From assembly GCF_028473605.1 (NCBI RefSeq), contig NZ_CP097267.1:3960501-4024500 (forward strand): a stretch of 64,000 bases of DNA, written 5' to 3'. This DNA is from Acidovorax sp. NCPPB 3576. GTDB taxonomy: Bacteria; Pseudomonadota; Gammaproteobacteria; Burkholderiales; Burkholderiaceae_C. A model generated the notes under the pieces. That model was not told where the DNA came from. It saw only the letters and a program-made list of their open reading frames with translations, and did not search any database. Position numbers and translations under genes: made by a program. Positions 28,668-38,750 of the stretch are shown here, piece by piece (position 1 is the stretch's first letter; every line of letters starts with the position of its first letter).

Positions 28668-31355
28668 TCAAAGCGCGGGCCGCACCGCCCGCTCCAGCAC
28701 CGTGGCCGGCGCCGGCCGCCCGAACAGGTAGCCCTGGAACGCATGGCAGCCATGGCGCTGCAGGAACTGCAGCTGGCCCGTGGTTTCAACGCCCTCCGCC
28801 ACCACGTCCAGGTCCAGGCTTTGCGCCAGAGCGAGGATGGTGCGCACGATGGCGGCATCGTTGGGGTCGCTCAGCACATCGCGCACGAAGCCCTGGTCGA
28901 TCTTGAGCTGGTCGATGGGCAGGCGCTTCAAGTAGCTGAGCGACGAGTAGCCCGTGCCGAAGTCGTCCAGCGAAAAGCCCACGCCATGCGCGCGCAGCTT
29001 TTCCATGCGGGCGATCACGTCCTCCACGTCGGTGAGCAGCAGGCTCTCCGTCAGCTCGATCTTGAACAGGCGCGGCTGCGCCCCGCTGTCGCGCAGGGCC
29101 TGCAGCACCTGATCGACGAAATCGGGCTGGCGGAACTGGCGCACGCTCACGTTCACCGACAGCACCAGGTGCGCCGTGGCCGCGCTGCGGGCCCAGGCCA
29201 CGAGCTGCCGGCAGCCGCGCTCCAGCACCCACTGCCCCAGCGGCACGATGAGGCCGCTTTGCTCGGCCACCGGGATGAACTCGCCCGGCGACACGATGCC
29301 GCGGTGCGGGTGCTGCCAGCGCACCAGCGCCTCGGCGCCCAGCATCTGCCCGCGCCGGTCCACGATGGGCTGGTAGTGCAGCATCAGTTCGCCCGCCTGC
29401 AGCCCACGGCGCAATTCGGCCTCCAGCGCGGCCCGCGCGCTGACGGCGGTCTGCATGCCGGGATCGAAAAAGCGCACGGCGTTGCGGCCGGCGGCCTTGG
29501 CCTGGTACATGGCCATGTCGGCGTGCTTGAGCAGGTCGTCCACCGTGCCGGCCGATTCGCCGAAGAGCGTGAGCCCGATGCTGGGCGTGCTGTGGTGGCT
29601 GATGCCATCGAGCAGGTACGGCAATCCCAGCGCCGCGCCGATCTTGCGCGCCAGTTGCGAGGCATCGGCGCTGGCGGACCAGGCTTCGGCAGGCAGCCCT
29701 TCGGCCAGCACCACGAACTCGTCGCCGCCGAAGCGCGACACGGTGTCGCTCTGGCGCACGCAGCCCTGCAGGCGCTGGGCGACCTGCACGAGCAGGCGGT
29801 CGCCCATGTCGTGGCCCAGGGTGTCGTTCAGGTCTTTGAAGTTATCGAGGTCGATGAACAGCAGCACGCCGTGCCGCCCCGTGCGGCCGACGGACAGCGT
29901 GGCGCGGTACAGCCGGTCGATCAGCAGGCGCCGGTTGGGCAGGCCGGTGAGCACGTCGAAGAACGCCAGCCGCTCGATCTCGGCCTCGACCTGCTTGCGG
30001 TCGGTGATGCTGCGGCCGACACCCCGGTAGCCCTGGAACACGCCCGCTTCGTCGAACACCGGCACGCCGCTGATCGACACCCAGTAGGCCGTGCCGTCCG
30101 ATGCCAGCCGGTGCAGCTCGAGCTCCCGGAAGGGCTCGCGCGCATCGAGCAGCCGGCGGTGGGCCACCCAGTCTTCCTCGGTCATGTTGAGGGCGCCGAG
30201 ATCCCAGCGGGTGCGCCCCACGACTTCGCCGGGCTCCATGCCCACCGGATTGCGGCCACCGACGAAATGGATGAAACGGTAGGAGGTGTCCTGCTCCCAA
30301 TACCAGTCGGAGGAAAGGTCGCTCAGGCTGCGGAAACGGGCTTCGCTCACCCGCAGCTCGGCCTGGGTGCGCACATGGTCGGTCACGTCGGTGAAGGTGC
30401 GCACCATGCCGCCGTCGGGCAGCAACGTGGTGTGCACCTCCAGCGTGCGGCCGCTGCGCGTGCGGCGCCAATAGACCGAGGGCGAAGGAAGACCCCCGCC
30501 GCTTTGCACATAGGCCCGCGCCTGCCGATCGACCAGTTCGGCGCTTTCGCCGAAATCGCCCCGCTCGTTCTGCAGCTGCTTGAGCTCCATCAGCGTGGGC
30601 CGGGCTTCGAACAAGGCGCGCGGCAACTCCAGCAGCTCCAGCACCCGGTCGTTGAAGACGGTGATGCGGCCGTCCGCGCCCACGGTGTAGAGGCCCTGGC
30701 TCATGCTGGCCAGCGTGGTCTGCAGCAAGGCGCGATGCGATTGCTGCTCGTCCGGCCAAGGCAGCGCGGGCGCGGCGGCGGGCGCCGGGCTGGTGGCGGC
30801 GTGCCCCAGCAGCGCCCCCAGCCGACGGGCCAGCTCCGGCAGATGGGCCGTGCCTTCGGTGCGCAGAACGTAGTCGCCCGGCCCCAGCCGCAGCGCACGC
30901 GCAGCCAGTGCCTCATGCGCCGGGTCCAGGCACAGCATCACGGGCTGGCACCGCACCTGGGCCAGCCAGTCCGGCAGCGCCGTCGCACGGCTGTCCAGGC
31001 ACAGCACCAACGCCTGGCAAGTGCCCGGCGCGACAAAAGGCGCGACCAACGGCGGGGGCATTGCGGCCGCGCCCTGCGCGATGCGCCCCACGCCACCGCT
31101 GCCGTCATCGAACTCGGCGGGCAGCACCTCCCAATCGGCACGGTGGCCGGCCAGCCATTGCATGGCCTCCCAGGCCGGCGCTGCGCCGGTGCCGACCCAC
31201 CCGATGCGGGGCCGCGCAGCGTTGGCTTGCAGCGGCAGCGTGAGAGGCATGGCCGCCAGCATCGGCGCATCGGCCGGATGCGCCGCCCTGGTGCCCTCCG
31301 CTTCCGGTGTGCCCGCAGTGTGGACTGCGGGGGGAGCGGCGGGCAAGGCGCTCAT
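28668..31355 (-). CDS. PAS-GGDEF-EAL protein, predicted cytoplasmic c-di-GMP synthase/phosphodiesterase
   Basis: The 895-residue protein has an N-terminal region of about 190 residues that resembles a degenerate receiver (LVLCLDSRATALPDWL, VMLCLDPAHEAL). Two PAS domains follow (MSQGLYTVGADGRITVFND; LSSDWYWEQDTSYRF). An intact GGDEF motif lies at about residues 543-547, and an EAL domain starts at about 674 with AEALVRW, DDFGTGYSSLSYLKRLP and VVAEGVET. Both catalytic centres look complete. No TM segment is visible. The start overlaps the stop of the upstream gene (ATGA). The GGDEF-EAL half is closely related to that neighbour, which points to tandem duplication followed by sensor exchange. Confidence 0.93.
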   Translation of the reverse strand: MSALPAAPPAVHTAGTPEAEGTRAAHPADAPMLAAMPLTLPLQANAARPRIGWVGTGAAPAWEAMQWLAGHRADWEVLPAEFDDGSGGVGRIAQGAAAMPPPLVAPFVAPGTCQALVLCLDSRATALPDWLAQVRCQPVMLCLDPAHEALAARALRLGPGDYVLRTEGTAHLPELARRLGALLGHAATSPAPAAAPALPWPDEQQSHRALLQTTLASMSQGLYTVGADGRITVFNDRVLELLELPRALFEARPTLMELKQLQNERGDFGESAELVDRQARAYVQSGGGLPSPSVYWRRTRSGRTLEVHTTLLPDGGMVRTFTDVTDHVRTQAELRVSEARFRSLSDLSSDWYWEQDTSYRFIHFVGGRNPVGMEPGEVVGRTRWDLGALNMTEEDWVAHRRLLDAREPFRELELHRLASDGTAYWVSISGVPVFDEAGVFQGYRGVGRSITDRKQVEAEIERLAFFDVLTGLPNRRLLIDRLYRATLSVGRTGRHGVLLFIDLDNFKDLNDTLGHDMGDRLLVQVAQRLQGCVRQSDTVSRFGGDEFVVLAEGLPAEAWSASADASQLARKIGAALGLPYLLDGISHHSTPSIGLTLFGESAGTVDDLLKHADMAMYQAKAAGRNAVRFFDPGMQTAVSARAALEAELRRGLQAGELMLHYQPIVDRRGQMLGAEALVRWQHPHRGIVSPGEFIPVAEQSGLIVPLGQWVLERGCRQLVAWARSAATAHLVLSVNVSVRQFRQPDFVDQVLQALRDSGAQPRLFKIELTESLLLTDVEDVIARMEKLRAHGVGFSLDDFGTGYSSLSYLKRLPIDQLKIDQGFVRDVLSDPNDAAIVRTILALAQSLDLDVVAEGVETTGQLQFLQRHGCHAFQGYLFGRPAPATVLERAVRPAL

Positions 31356-34300
31356 ACCATTCCGGCTTCTGCTGCGGCAGGCAAGGTGCCCGGTAGCTGT
31401 TGGTCGCGTTCGAACTGGGCCATCGGGCTCGGACGGCCGAACAGGTAGCCCTGAAAGCCCTCGCAGCCATGCAGCTTGAGGAAGGACAACTGCCCCGTGG
31501 TTTCCACCCCTTCGGCGACCACCTGCAGGTCCAGGCTCTTGGCCAGCGCGAGGATGGTGCGCACGATGGCGGCGTCGTTGGGGTCGGTGAGCACGTCGCG
31601 CACGAAGCCCTGGTCGATCTTGACCTGGTCCAGCGGCAGGCGCTTCAAGTAGCTGAGCGACGAGTAGCCCGTGCCGAAGTCGTCGAGCGAAAAGCCCACG
31701 CCCTGCTTTTTCAGCTGGGCCATGCGCTGGATCGCGTCCTCGATGTCGCCCAGCAGCAGGCTTTCGGTCAGCTCCAGCTTGAGCCGCTGGGGGTTGGCGC
31801 CCGTGCGATGCAGAGTTTCCAGCACCTCGGCCGCGAAGGCCGGCTGCCGGAACTGCCGGGCACTCACGTTGACGGCGATGGTCAGCCGCGCGGTGTCGGG
31901 GTGTTCGGCCCAGCGCACCAGTTGCTCGCATGCCGATTCGAGCACGAAGCGCCCCAGCGGCAGGATCAGCCCGGTCTGCTCGGCCAGCGGAATGAAATCG
32001 CCCGGGCTGATCATGCCGCGCTCAGGGTGGCGCCAACGCACCAGGGCCTCGGCGCCGCACAGTTGCGCGCGGTGGTCCACGATGGGCTGGTAGTGCACGG
32101 TGAGTTCGTGGCGGGCCAGGCCCTGGCGCAGGTCGGCTTCCAGGTGCGAACGGGCATGCACCTGGGCCTGCATCTCGGGGTCGAAGAAGCGCTGCGTGTT
32201 GCGGCCTTCCGCCTTGGCCTGGTACATGGCCAGGTCGGCGCGCTTGAGCAGCTCGTCCACGCTGCGCGGCTGGTCGCCGAAGAGCGTGATGCCGATGCTG
32301 GGCGTGCTGTAGTGCTGCTGCGTGCCGAGCATGAAAGGCTGGTTGAGCTGCAGCAGCAATTTGTCGGCCACATGCTCGGCCTGGGTGGCCGCCTCGGTCA
32401 GGCCGGCGTCGAGGTTTTCCAGCATCACCACGAATTCGTCCCCGCCGAAGCGCGCCACCGTGTCGGTGGCCCGCACGCACGACACCAGGCGCGTGGCCAC
32501 CTGCGCCAGCAACTGGTCGCCCATGTCGTGGCCGAGCGTGTCGTTCAGGTCCTTGAAGTTGTCCAGGTCGATGAACAGCAGCGCGCCCAGCTGGCCGTTG
32601 CGCTGACAGACGGCGCTGGCGCGCTGCAGGCGGTCCAGCAGCAAACGGCGGTTGGGCAGGCCGGTGAGCGCATCGAAGAAGGCCAGCAGCTCGATCTGCT
32701 GCTCGGCCTTCTTGCGGTCGGTGATGTCGCGGCACACGCCCAGCAGCCCGGTGACGTGGCCGTGCAGGTCGCGGATGGGGGTCTTGATGGTTTCGAAATA
32801 GCCCTCGTAGCCGTCTTCCCGGAACGTGAGGGTTTCCTCATACACCAGCGGCTGCCAGGCGGCCATGGCGCGCTGGTCGAGCTGGCGCACCCGCTGGGCC
32901 TCGACGGCGGGCATGAGATCGTCGTCCGACAGACCGATGATGTCGCGCTCGCGCCGCCCGATGAAACGCTCGAAAACGGGGTTGCACGACAGGTAGCAGC
33001 CATTCGCATCCTTGAGGAAAACCACGTCGGGGATCGCGCTCACCAGGCTGGCCAGGCGGGTGCGCTGCTGCGTGAGTTCCAGCGCCATGCGCTTTTGCTC
33101 GGTCAGGTCGAATGCGAACACCACCACGGCCACCGTGCGGCCATCGGCGGCGACTTCCGGCACCAGCGTGGTGTGCCAGAACTGGGCGCCGTGGGTTTTG
33201 GGAATGCGGTGCTCGAACACCACCGTCTCGCCCTGCAGCGCCCGGTCGAAATGCGGCTGGATCGGGGCCATCAGGTCGGCGGGCAGCACGTCCACGAGGA
33301 ACTGGCCTTCGAGTTCCTCGACCGGACGGCGCAGCCAGTGCGCCTGCGAGGGATTCACGTACACGATGCGCAGATCGCGGTCCAGCCGCGAGACGCCGCC
33401 CGGCAGGTGGCTGAGCAGGCTCGCCAGCTGCACCTCGTGCGCGCGGCTCAGGTCCTGGGCCTCCCGCTGTTCGGTGACATCGGTCAGCACCCCATCCCAG
33501 ATCACGCGGCCCTTGTCCAGCGGCCGGGGGGTGGAGCTCATCCGCATCCAGCGCAACTGGCCGTTGGCCACGCGCATGCGCGCCACCGAGTCGCCGACGC
33601 CCATGGTGCGGTAGGACGCCTCGTCCGAGGCGGCGCAGGCCAGGCGATCCTCGGGGTCCATCTGCTCGAAGAACAGGGTGGCATCGTTCACCACCGCCTG
33701 GGCCGAAATGCCGTTCAAGCGCTCGATCGCATCGCCCATGTGCACGAAATGCCACCGGCCGTCCGCTTCGCGCACGCGCTGGTACAGCACGCTGTCGGGC
33801 AGGTTGCGGCCCAGCAGCTGCAGGCGGCGTTCGCTTTCCAGCAGCCGGGCCTCGGCCTCCCGCGCCCGGGCGAACGGCATGCGGATGCCGGCGATGAACA
33901 CCGCCTGGAACATCAGCGCATACCCCAGCACCCGCAGGGCGTGCGCGAACGTGTCGACGAAAACCGGGTGCAGCGAGTACAGCAGCATGGCGAATTCCGC
34001 CAGCGCCAGGGCCGCCGCTGCGCAGGCCATGATGCGTCGGCGTCCCCGGCCACGCTCCTTGCCGGCGCTGTCGTCCGCCCGGAGCATCAACCACGCGGCA
34101 ATCGCCATGGCACCGCCGAGCAACGCGTCCGCCCCCATGGCAAAGCGCTCGCCATGCGCCAGGCCGAACTGCGCGGGCAATCCGCTGGAGGCGGACCATA
34201 CGAGCACCAGCGACACGCCGGCCGAGGCCACGGCCCAGGCCCGGCCAGGCCCGTGGAACGACACCCGCAAGGCGAACAGCAGCAGGGTCAGGGCCTCGAC

Positions 34301-34690
34301 CCCATGGGCCAGCAAGCCGAAATAGGAAGAGACGTTCGCCCGCGTGACGGACGCCATGCTTTCCATCTGGTGCAGCAGGACGGCGTGAAGGAAATTGCAG
34401 ACTGCCGCGGTGGCTAGCCCGGCCACCAGCACGTTGGCGCGGCCCTGCTGCGTATCGTCGAGCATGTGCAGCGACACCACCACGGCCAGCAGGCCGATGA
34501 GTACCACCACCATGTCGAGAAAAGGCTCGAGGCCGTGCAGGCCCTGCAAGCCCGAACCCAGCAGTTGCACCACCGGCACCAGCAGCAATGCCAACACCGC
34601 CACCACCAGCATCAACGTGACCGCCGGCGCCTCCGACAGAAGCGTCCGCGCAATGGCTGCGGTGACCGAGCGGCGGGGAGGGGGCGTCAT
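31352..34690 (-). CDS. Membrane MASE3-like PAS-GGDEF-EAL protein
   Basis: The 1112-residue protein starts with seven or eight hydrophobic segments (about residues 20-275) that resemble a MASE3-type sensor. Three PAS domains follow, with GVSRLDRDLRIVYVNPSQ and DVVFLKDANGCYLSCNPVFE among the recognisable pieces. The GGDEF motif is intact (FGGDEF at about 748-753), and so is the EAL domain (GAEALVRW about 876-883, DDFGTGYSSLSYLKRLP, VVAEGVET). It probably senses a small molecule or redox cue at the membrane and sets c-di-GMP. Its stop overlaps the start of the following GGDEF-EAL gene, so both proteins are made together. Confidence 0.93.
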   Translation of the reverse strand: MTPPPRRSVTAAIARTLLSEAPAVTLMLVVAVLALLLVPVVQLLGSGLQGLHGLEPFLDMVVVLIGLLAVVVSLHMLDDTQQGRANVLVAGLATAAVCNFLHAVLLHQMESMASVTRANVSSYFGLLAHGVEALTLLLFALRVSFHGPGRAWAVASAGVSLVLVWSASSGLPAQFGLAHGERFAMGADALLGGAMAIAAWLMLRADDSAGKERGRGRRRIMACAAAALALAEFAMLLYSLHPVFVDTFAHALRVLGYALMFQAVFIAGIRMPFARAREAEARLLESERRLQLLGRNLPDSVLYQRVREADGRWHFVHMGDAIERLNGISAQAVVNDATLFFEQMDPEDRLACAASDEASYRTMGVGDSVARMRVANGQLRWMRMSSTPRPLDKGRVIWDGVLTDVTEQREAQDLSRAHEVQLASLLSHLPGGVSRLDRDLRIVYVNPSQAHWLRRPVEELEGQFLVDVLPADLMAPIQPHFDRALQGETVVFEHRIPKTHGAQFWHTTLVPEVAADGRTVAVVVFAFDLTEQKRMALELTQQRTRLASLVSAIPDVVFLKDANGCYLSCNPVFERFIGRRERDIIGLSDDDLMPAVEAQRVRQLDQRAMAAWQPLVYEETLTFREDGYEGYFETIKTPIRDLHGHVTGLLGVCRDITDRKKAEQQIELLAFFDALTGLPNRRLLLDRLQRASAVCQRNGQLGALLFIDLDNFKDLNDTLGHDMGDQLLAQVATRLVSCVRATDTVARFGGDEFVVMLENLDAGLTEAATQAEHVADKLLLQLNQPFMLGTQQHYSTPSIGITLFGDQPRSVDELLKRADLAMYQAKAEGRNTQRFFDPEMQAQVHARSHLEADLRQGLARHELTVHYQPIVDHRAQLCGAEALVRWRHPERGMISPGDFIPLAEQTGLILPLGRFVLESACEQLVRWAEHPDTARLTIAVNVSARQFRQPAFAAEVLETLHRTGANPQRLKLELTESLLLGDIEDAIQRMAQLKKQGVGFSLDDFGTGYSSLSYLKRLPLDQVKIDQGFVRDVLTDPNDAAIVRTILALAKSLDLQVVAEGVETTGQLSFLKLHGCEGFQGYLFGRPSPMAQFERDQQLPGTLPAAAEAGMV

Positions 34691-34764
34691 GGTGGCGGCA
34701 AGTTACCTGAACATATCGTCACAAGTGTATCGGGCCTGCCGCCCCATGGTGTGGCTCCTGTCGT

Positions 34765-37680
34765 TCAGGCAGTCAACAATTGCCGCAGCACATACGGAAG
34801 GATGCCCCCGGCGCGGTAGTAATCCACCTCGATCGGCGTGTCGATGCGCAGCGTGACGGTGACTTGCTGGCGCGATCCGTCGGCCCGGCGGATCGTCAGC
34901 ACCGCATCGCTTTGCGGCGTGAGCTCCGAATCCGGCACCACATCGATCGTCTCGTTGCCGGTCAGGCCCAGCGACTCCCAGGAATCGCCCGCCTTGAACT
35001 GCAATGGCAGCACCCCCATGCCCACCAGGTTGGAACGGTGGATGCGTTCGAAGCTCTTGGCCACCACGGCCTTGATGCCCAGCAATTGCGTGCCCTTGGC
35101 CGCCCAGTCGCGGCTGGAGCCGGTGCCGTATTCCTCGCCCGCAAAGATCACGGTGGGGGTCTTCTCGGCGATATATTTCATGGCCGCGTCGAAGATGAAC
35201 ATCTTCGTGCCCTGAAGCTCTCCCTCGTTCTGGAACAGCGTGACGCCCCCCTCCTCGCGCGAGCCGTCCGCGGTGGGTGGAATCATCAGGTTCTTGATGC
35301 GCACGTTGGCGAAGGTGCCACGCATCATCACGTCATGGTTGCCACGGCGCGCGCCATAGCTGTTGAAGTCCTGCTTCATCACGCCGTTGTGCAGCAGCCA
35401 TTGCCCCGCGGGCGAGGTTTCCTTGATGGAGCCGGCGGGCGAGATGTGGTCGGTGGTGATCGAGTCGCCGAACAGCGCCATGATGCGCGCGCCCACGACC
35501 GACTCCGACGCCTTCGACCCATCGGCGCCCACCGCCCGCTCCTGGGCCTCCAACGTGAACTTCGCGAAGAACGGCGGCTCGGCAATGTAGGTGCTGGCGG
35601 GCCAGTCATAGGTGTCGCCCTTCACGCCCTTGATGTTGTTCCACAGCGCGCCCGGATCGGTCTTGACCTTGCCGTAGTTGTCGCGGAAGGCCTTGCCGTT
35701 CATGGCGAAGCGCATCAGCGCGTGGATTTCGTCGCTGGTGGGCCAGATGTCGCCCAGGTACACGTCGCGCCCGCCCTTGCCTTTGCCCACGGGCTCGGTC
35801 ATGAGGTCGCGCAGCACGGTGCCGGCGATGGCATACGCCACCACCAGCGGTGGGCTGGCCAGGAAGTTGGCCTTGATGTTGGGATGGATGCGCGCTTCGA
35901 AATTGCGGTTGCCCGACAGCACGGCGGCGCACACCAGGTCGTTGCTGGTGATCGCCTCGTTCAACTCGGGCGCCAGGTCGCCCGCATTGCCGATGCAGGT
36001 CGTGCAACCGTACCCCGCCAGCGCGAACCCGAGCTTTTCCAGGTACGGCATCAGCCCGGTTTCGGTGAGGTACTCGGTGACGATCCGCGAGCCCGGCGCG
36101 AGCGAGGTCTTGATGTGCGGCTGCACCTTCAAGCCGGCTTCCACCGCCTTCTTGGCCAGCAGGCCGGCCGCCAACAGAACGCTCGGGTTGGAGGTGTTGG
36201 TGCAACTGGTGATGGCGGCAATCAGCACATCGCCATTGCCGATGGTCGGGTCCGCCCCCTTGGCCGGCAGACGCACGGCGGCATCGGCGTGCGTGACCGC
36301 CAGCGGCGGCTTGTTGTGCTCCATCTCGACCAGGAAACGGGGGCCGCCGGCCGGCGCGGGCTTCTCCGCAGGCACGGCCTCGCTCACGCCCTCGTCGCCC
36401 CGGTGGATGTGGTGCCGCGTATGCAACAGCTCTGCAGGGCGGTTGAAACCGTTCTGTGCCGCAGGCTTGCTGAAGAGCGATACGAAGTCGCTGCTCACGT
36501 TGCCCAGCTCGATCCGGTCCTGGGGCCGCTTCGGCCCCGCCAGGCTGGGGGTCACATCGCCCAGGTGCAGGCGCACGATCTGGGAGTAATCGATCTCGCC
36601 CGCGCGGGGCACTCCGAACAGGCCTTGGGCACGGAAATACGCCTCGAACGATTCGATCTCGCTGTCCGTGCGGCCGGTGCCCTTGAAGTAATCGATCGTC
36701 TTTTCATCGACCGGGAAAAAACCCATCGTCGCGCCGTACTCGGGCGCCATGTTGCCGATGGTGGCGCGGTCGGGCAACGACAGCGTGCGCGTGCCCTCGC
36801 CGAAGAACTCCACGAACTTGCCCACCACCTTGTGCTGGCGCAGGATCTCGGTCACCGTCAGCACCAGATCGGTGGCGGTCACACCTTCACGCAACTGGCC
36901 GGTCAGCTCGAAGCCCACCACGTCCGGGGTCAGGAAATACACCGGCTGGCCCAGCATCGCCGCTTCGGCCTCGATGCCGCCCACGCCCCAGCCCACCACG
37001 CCGATGCCGTTGATCATGGTCGTGTGGCTGTCCGTCCCCACCAGCGTGTCGGGGTAGTACACGCCATCCGCCCTCTTGTGCACCCCACGCGCCAGGTATT
37101 CCAGATTGACCTGGTGGACGATGCCGAACCCGGGCGGCACCACGCCGAAGGTGTCGAATGCCTGCATGCCCCACTTCATGAATTCGTAACGCTCGCGGTT
37201 GCGCTGGAATTCCAGCTTCATGTTCAGGTCCAGCGCCTTTTTCGTGCCGTAGTGGTCCACCATGATGGAGTGGTCCACCACCAGGTCCACGGGCACCAGC
37301 GGCTCGATCTTCTTGGGCTTCTTGCCCAGGCGCTGGGCCACGCTGCGCATGGCGGCCAGATCGGCCAGCAAGGGCACGCCCGTGAAATCCTGCAGCACCA
37401 CACGCGACACGACGAACGGAATCTCGTCCTTGCGATCGGCCACCGGCTGCCAGCGCGACAACTGCTCTACATGTTCCTCTGTGACTTTGCGGCCATCGCA
37501 GTTGCGCAGTACCGATTCCAGAACGATCCGAATCGAAACCGGTAGGCGCTGGATCGACGGGTATTGCTTGGCCAGTGCCGGGAGCGAATAGAACTTGCCG
37601 CTTTTACCGGATCGGGTCGTGAAATTCTTCAGGGTGGATGCGAAAGCGTGGCGGGAAACCGGGGGTGACATCGAGGCCAT
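34765..37680 (-). CDS. acnA: Aconitate hydratase AcnA
   Basis: AcnA interconverts citrate and isocitrate in the TCA cycle. The 971-residue protein has the AcnA/IRP-like layout: [48 protein letters not shown] and the cluster cysteines in [10 protein letters not shown] and [24 protein letters not shown] lies in the mobile domain. It is about 80 residues longer than E. coli AcnA. An extra loop containing [12 protein letters not shown] and a Pro/Ala-rich stretch (about residues 420-455) accounts for much of this. AcnD is less likely given length and lack of prp neighbours. Transcribed alone. Confidence 0.95.
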   Translation of the reverse strand: MASMSPPVSRHAFASTLKNFTTRSGKSGKFYSLPALAKQYPSIQRLPVSIRIVLESVLRNCDGRKVTEEHVEQLSRWQPVADRKDEIPFVVSRVVLQDFTGVPLLADLAAMRSVAQRLGKKPKKIEPLVPVDLVVDHSIMVDHYGTKKALDLNMKLEFQRNRERYEFMKWGMQAFDTFGVVPPGFGIVHQVNLEYLARGVHKRADGVYYPDTLVGTDSHTTMINGIGVVGWGVGGIEAEAAMLGQPVYFLTPDVVGFELTGQLREGVTATDLVLTVTEILRQHKVVGKFVEFFGEGTRTLSLPDRATIGNMAPEYGATMGFFPVDEKTIDYFKGTGRTDSEIESFEAYFRAQGLFGVPRAGEIDYSQIVRLHLGDVTPSLAGPKRPQDRIELGNVSSDFVSLFSKPAAQNGFNRPAELLHTRHHIHRGDEGVSEAVPAEKPAPAGGPRFLVEMEHNKPPLAVTHADAAVRLPAKGADPTIGNGDVLIAAITSCTNTSNPSVLLAAGLLAKKAVEAGLKVQPHIKTSLAPGSRIVTEYLTETGLMPYLEKLGFALAGYGCTTCIGNAGDLAPELNEAITSNDLVCAAVLSGNRNFEARIHPNIKANFLASPPLVVAYAIAGTVLRDLMTEPVGKGKGGRDVYLGDIWPTSDEIHALMRFAMNGKAFRDNYGKVKTDPGALWNNIKGVKGDTYDWPASTYIAEPPFFAKFTLEAQERAVGADGSKASESVVGARIMALFGDSITTDHISPAGSIKETSPAGQWLLHNGVMKQDFNSYGARRGNHDVMMRGTFANVRIKNLMIPPTADGSREEGGVTLFQNEGELQGTKMFIFDAAMKYIAEKTPTVIFAGEEYGTGSSRDWAAKGTQLLGIKAVVAKSFERIHRSNLVGMGVLPLQFKAGDSWESLGLTGNETIDVVPDSELTPQSDAVLTIRRADGSRQQVTVTLRIDTPIEVDYYRAGGILPYVLRQLLTA

Positions 37681-37757
37681 GTAGTGCTACTCCTGTGGGG
37701 ACGAGAGCACCTATTCTGGCAGTCCCACATATCGATGCAATCGTGGGGTAATCGTCC

Positions 37758-38114
37758 GTGGAACGATTCAAGGACAAACGCCGAAATTTCAGAAGCAAAG
37801 AGCGGTCAGGAAGCCTGCTGTCCTACGCGATGGGAATGCAGACCTGGGTAGTGAACACCTCATATTGGTTACTGTACGGCATCCAAAAAATACCACTCTG
37901 TGGAATTTTGTATTTTATTTGGCCATTGCCATTGAAATTAATGCGAGGTATGGCTGGCCTTTACTTGGCTATCGAACTCTCAACCATTGGGATTCGTACG
38001 GTGAGTATTGGCCAAAGCCGTCCAAGCCATTGCCTCGGAGGCAAGAAAGCAGGCGCAGGAAAGCGGCATTCCCTCGGACCCGACCGACTCGGTGAGGTAT
38101 TCAAAAGCCCATAG
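37758..38114 (+). pseudogene. AT-rich region with broken open frames, possible gene remnant
   Basis: Between acnA and the H-NS gene lies about 535 bp with lower GC than the surroundings. Three overlapping plus-strand frames (37758-38114, 37865-38095 and one from 38008) each hold plausible short protein segments but none is complete. One has LLGYRTLNHWDSYGEYWPK; another continues with AKAVQAIASEARKQAQE. A single +1 shift near 38005 would join them into a gene-like product. I recognise no family. It could be a decayed acquired gene or plain intergenic DNA. Confidence 0.25.
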
Positions 38115-38136
38115 AAAAAACCCGCCGAAGCGGGCT
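38115..38136 (-). terminator. Intrinsic terminator of the H-NS gene
   Basis: On the minus strand a CCCGC-loop-GCGGG stem (38121-38134, extended by AGC) is followed by six T. It lies 80 bp after the H-NS stop. The flanks also pair (AAGCCCAT/ATGGGCTT), giving a longer nested hairpin that could act on both strands. Confidence 0.8.
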
Positions 38137-38215
38137 CTTTCCATGGGCTTTTTGCCCTGCTGCGCCGATCCGCCACGCCGAAAATACCTGCGCGCGGCCT
38201 GGACCGGGCTTCAAC

Positions 38216-38506
38216 TCAAATGGCGAATTGCTCGCGGTCCTGGTTCTGAATCCACTTGGGTGCCTTACCGCGGCCCGTCCAGGTCTGTCCGGTTGCAGGG
38301 TCACGGTATTTGGGAGCCACTTTGACCCCGGCACTGGCACTGCGGGCGCGGCCGGTGGGAAATACGTCCTGAGCGGTCAAACCATACTCCGCCACCAGAT
38401 TGCGAACCTGATTGATGGCATCGGACAGTTCGCGGCGACGCGCTTCGCCGATTTGCTGCTCAAGTTCTTCACGCTGTTTCAGCAGGTCTTTGTAGCTAGT
38501 GCTCAT
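38216..38506 (-). CDS. H-NS family nucleoid-associated protein
   Basis: This 96-residue DNA-binding protein is of the short betaproteobacterial BpH3 type. The N-terminal half is a coiled coil for oligomerisation (DLLKQREELEQQIGEARRREL, within residues 8-28). The C-terminal domain has YRDPATGQTWTGRGKAPKW at about residues 67-85, the core minor-groove binding motif (TWTGRGKxPxW). H-NS proteins silence AT-rich and acquired DNA. Next to it lies an AT-rich remnant region. Several paralogues are usual in this family. Confidence 0.95.
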   Translation of the reverse strand: MSTSYKDLLKQREELEQQIGEARRRELSDAINQVRNLVAEYGLTAQDVFPTGRARSASAGVKVAPKYRDPATGQTWTGRGKAPKWIQNQDREQFAI

Positions 38507-38750
38507 GATGGTGTGCGGAGATTAATAACGAAGGCCGCATTATAGGTATCTTTCAATATCGTGCAGAGAAAGCACAGGTGATTCACCACTTTAATGAACT
38601 GCCGATTTCCTCCATTTCGGGGAACTCTGCCAGCTCAGCCATATCGAAGCGCGCTTCTCGATTTGCCTGGGCGGGGTCGCGCAACCCCTGCCATTACCGG
38701 CGCGGCCAGGCCAGCCGCGACAATGCAGGTTTACCAACTTCGGAACGGCA

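Noticed and set aside
28446..34417. Very long plus-strand open frames (about 1000 codons each) opposite the two GGDEF-EAL genes
   Set aside because: They are His/Ala/Arg/Gln-rich shadows of GC-rich minus-strand genes with intact domains; composition is typical of the complementary frame.
34780..37545. A 921-codon plus-strand open frame opposite aconitase
   Set aside because: It is the complementary shadow of acnA, without any motif or ribosome site.
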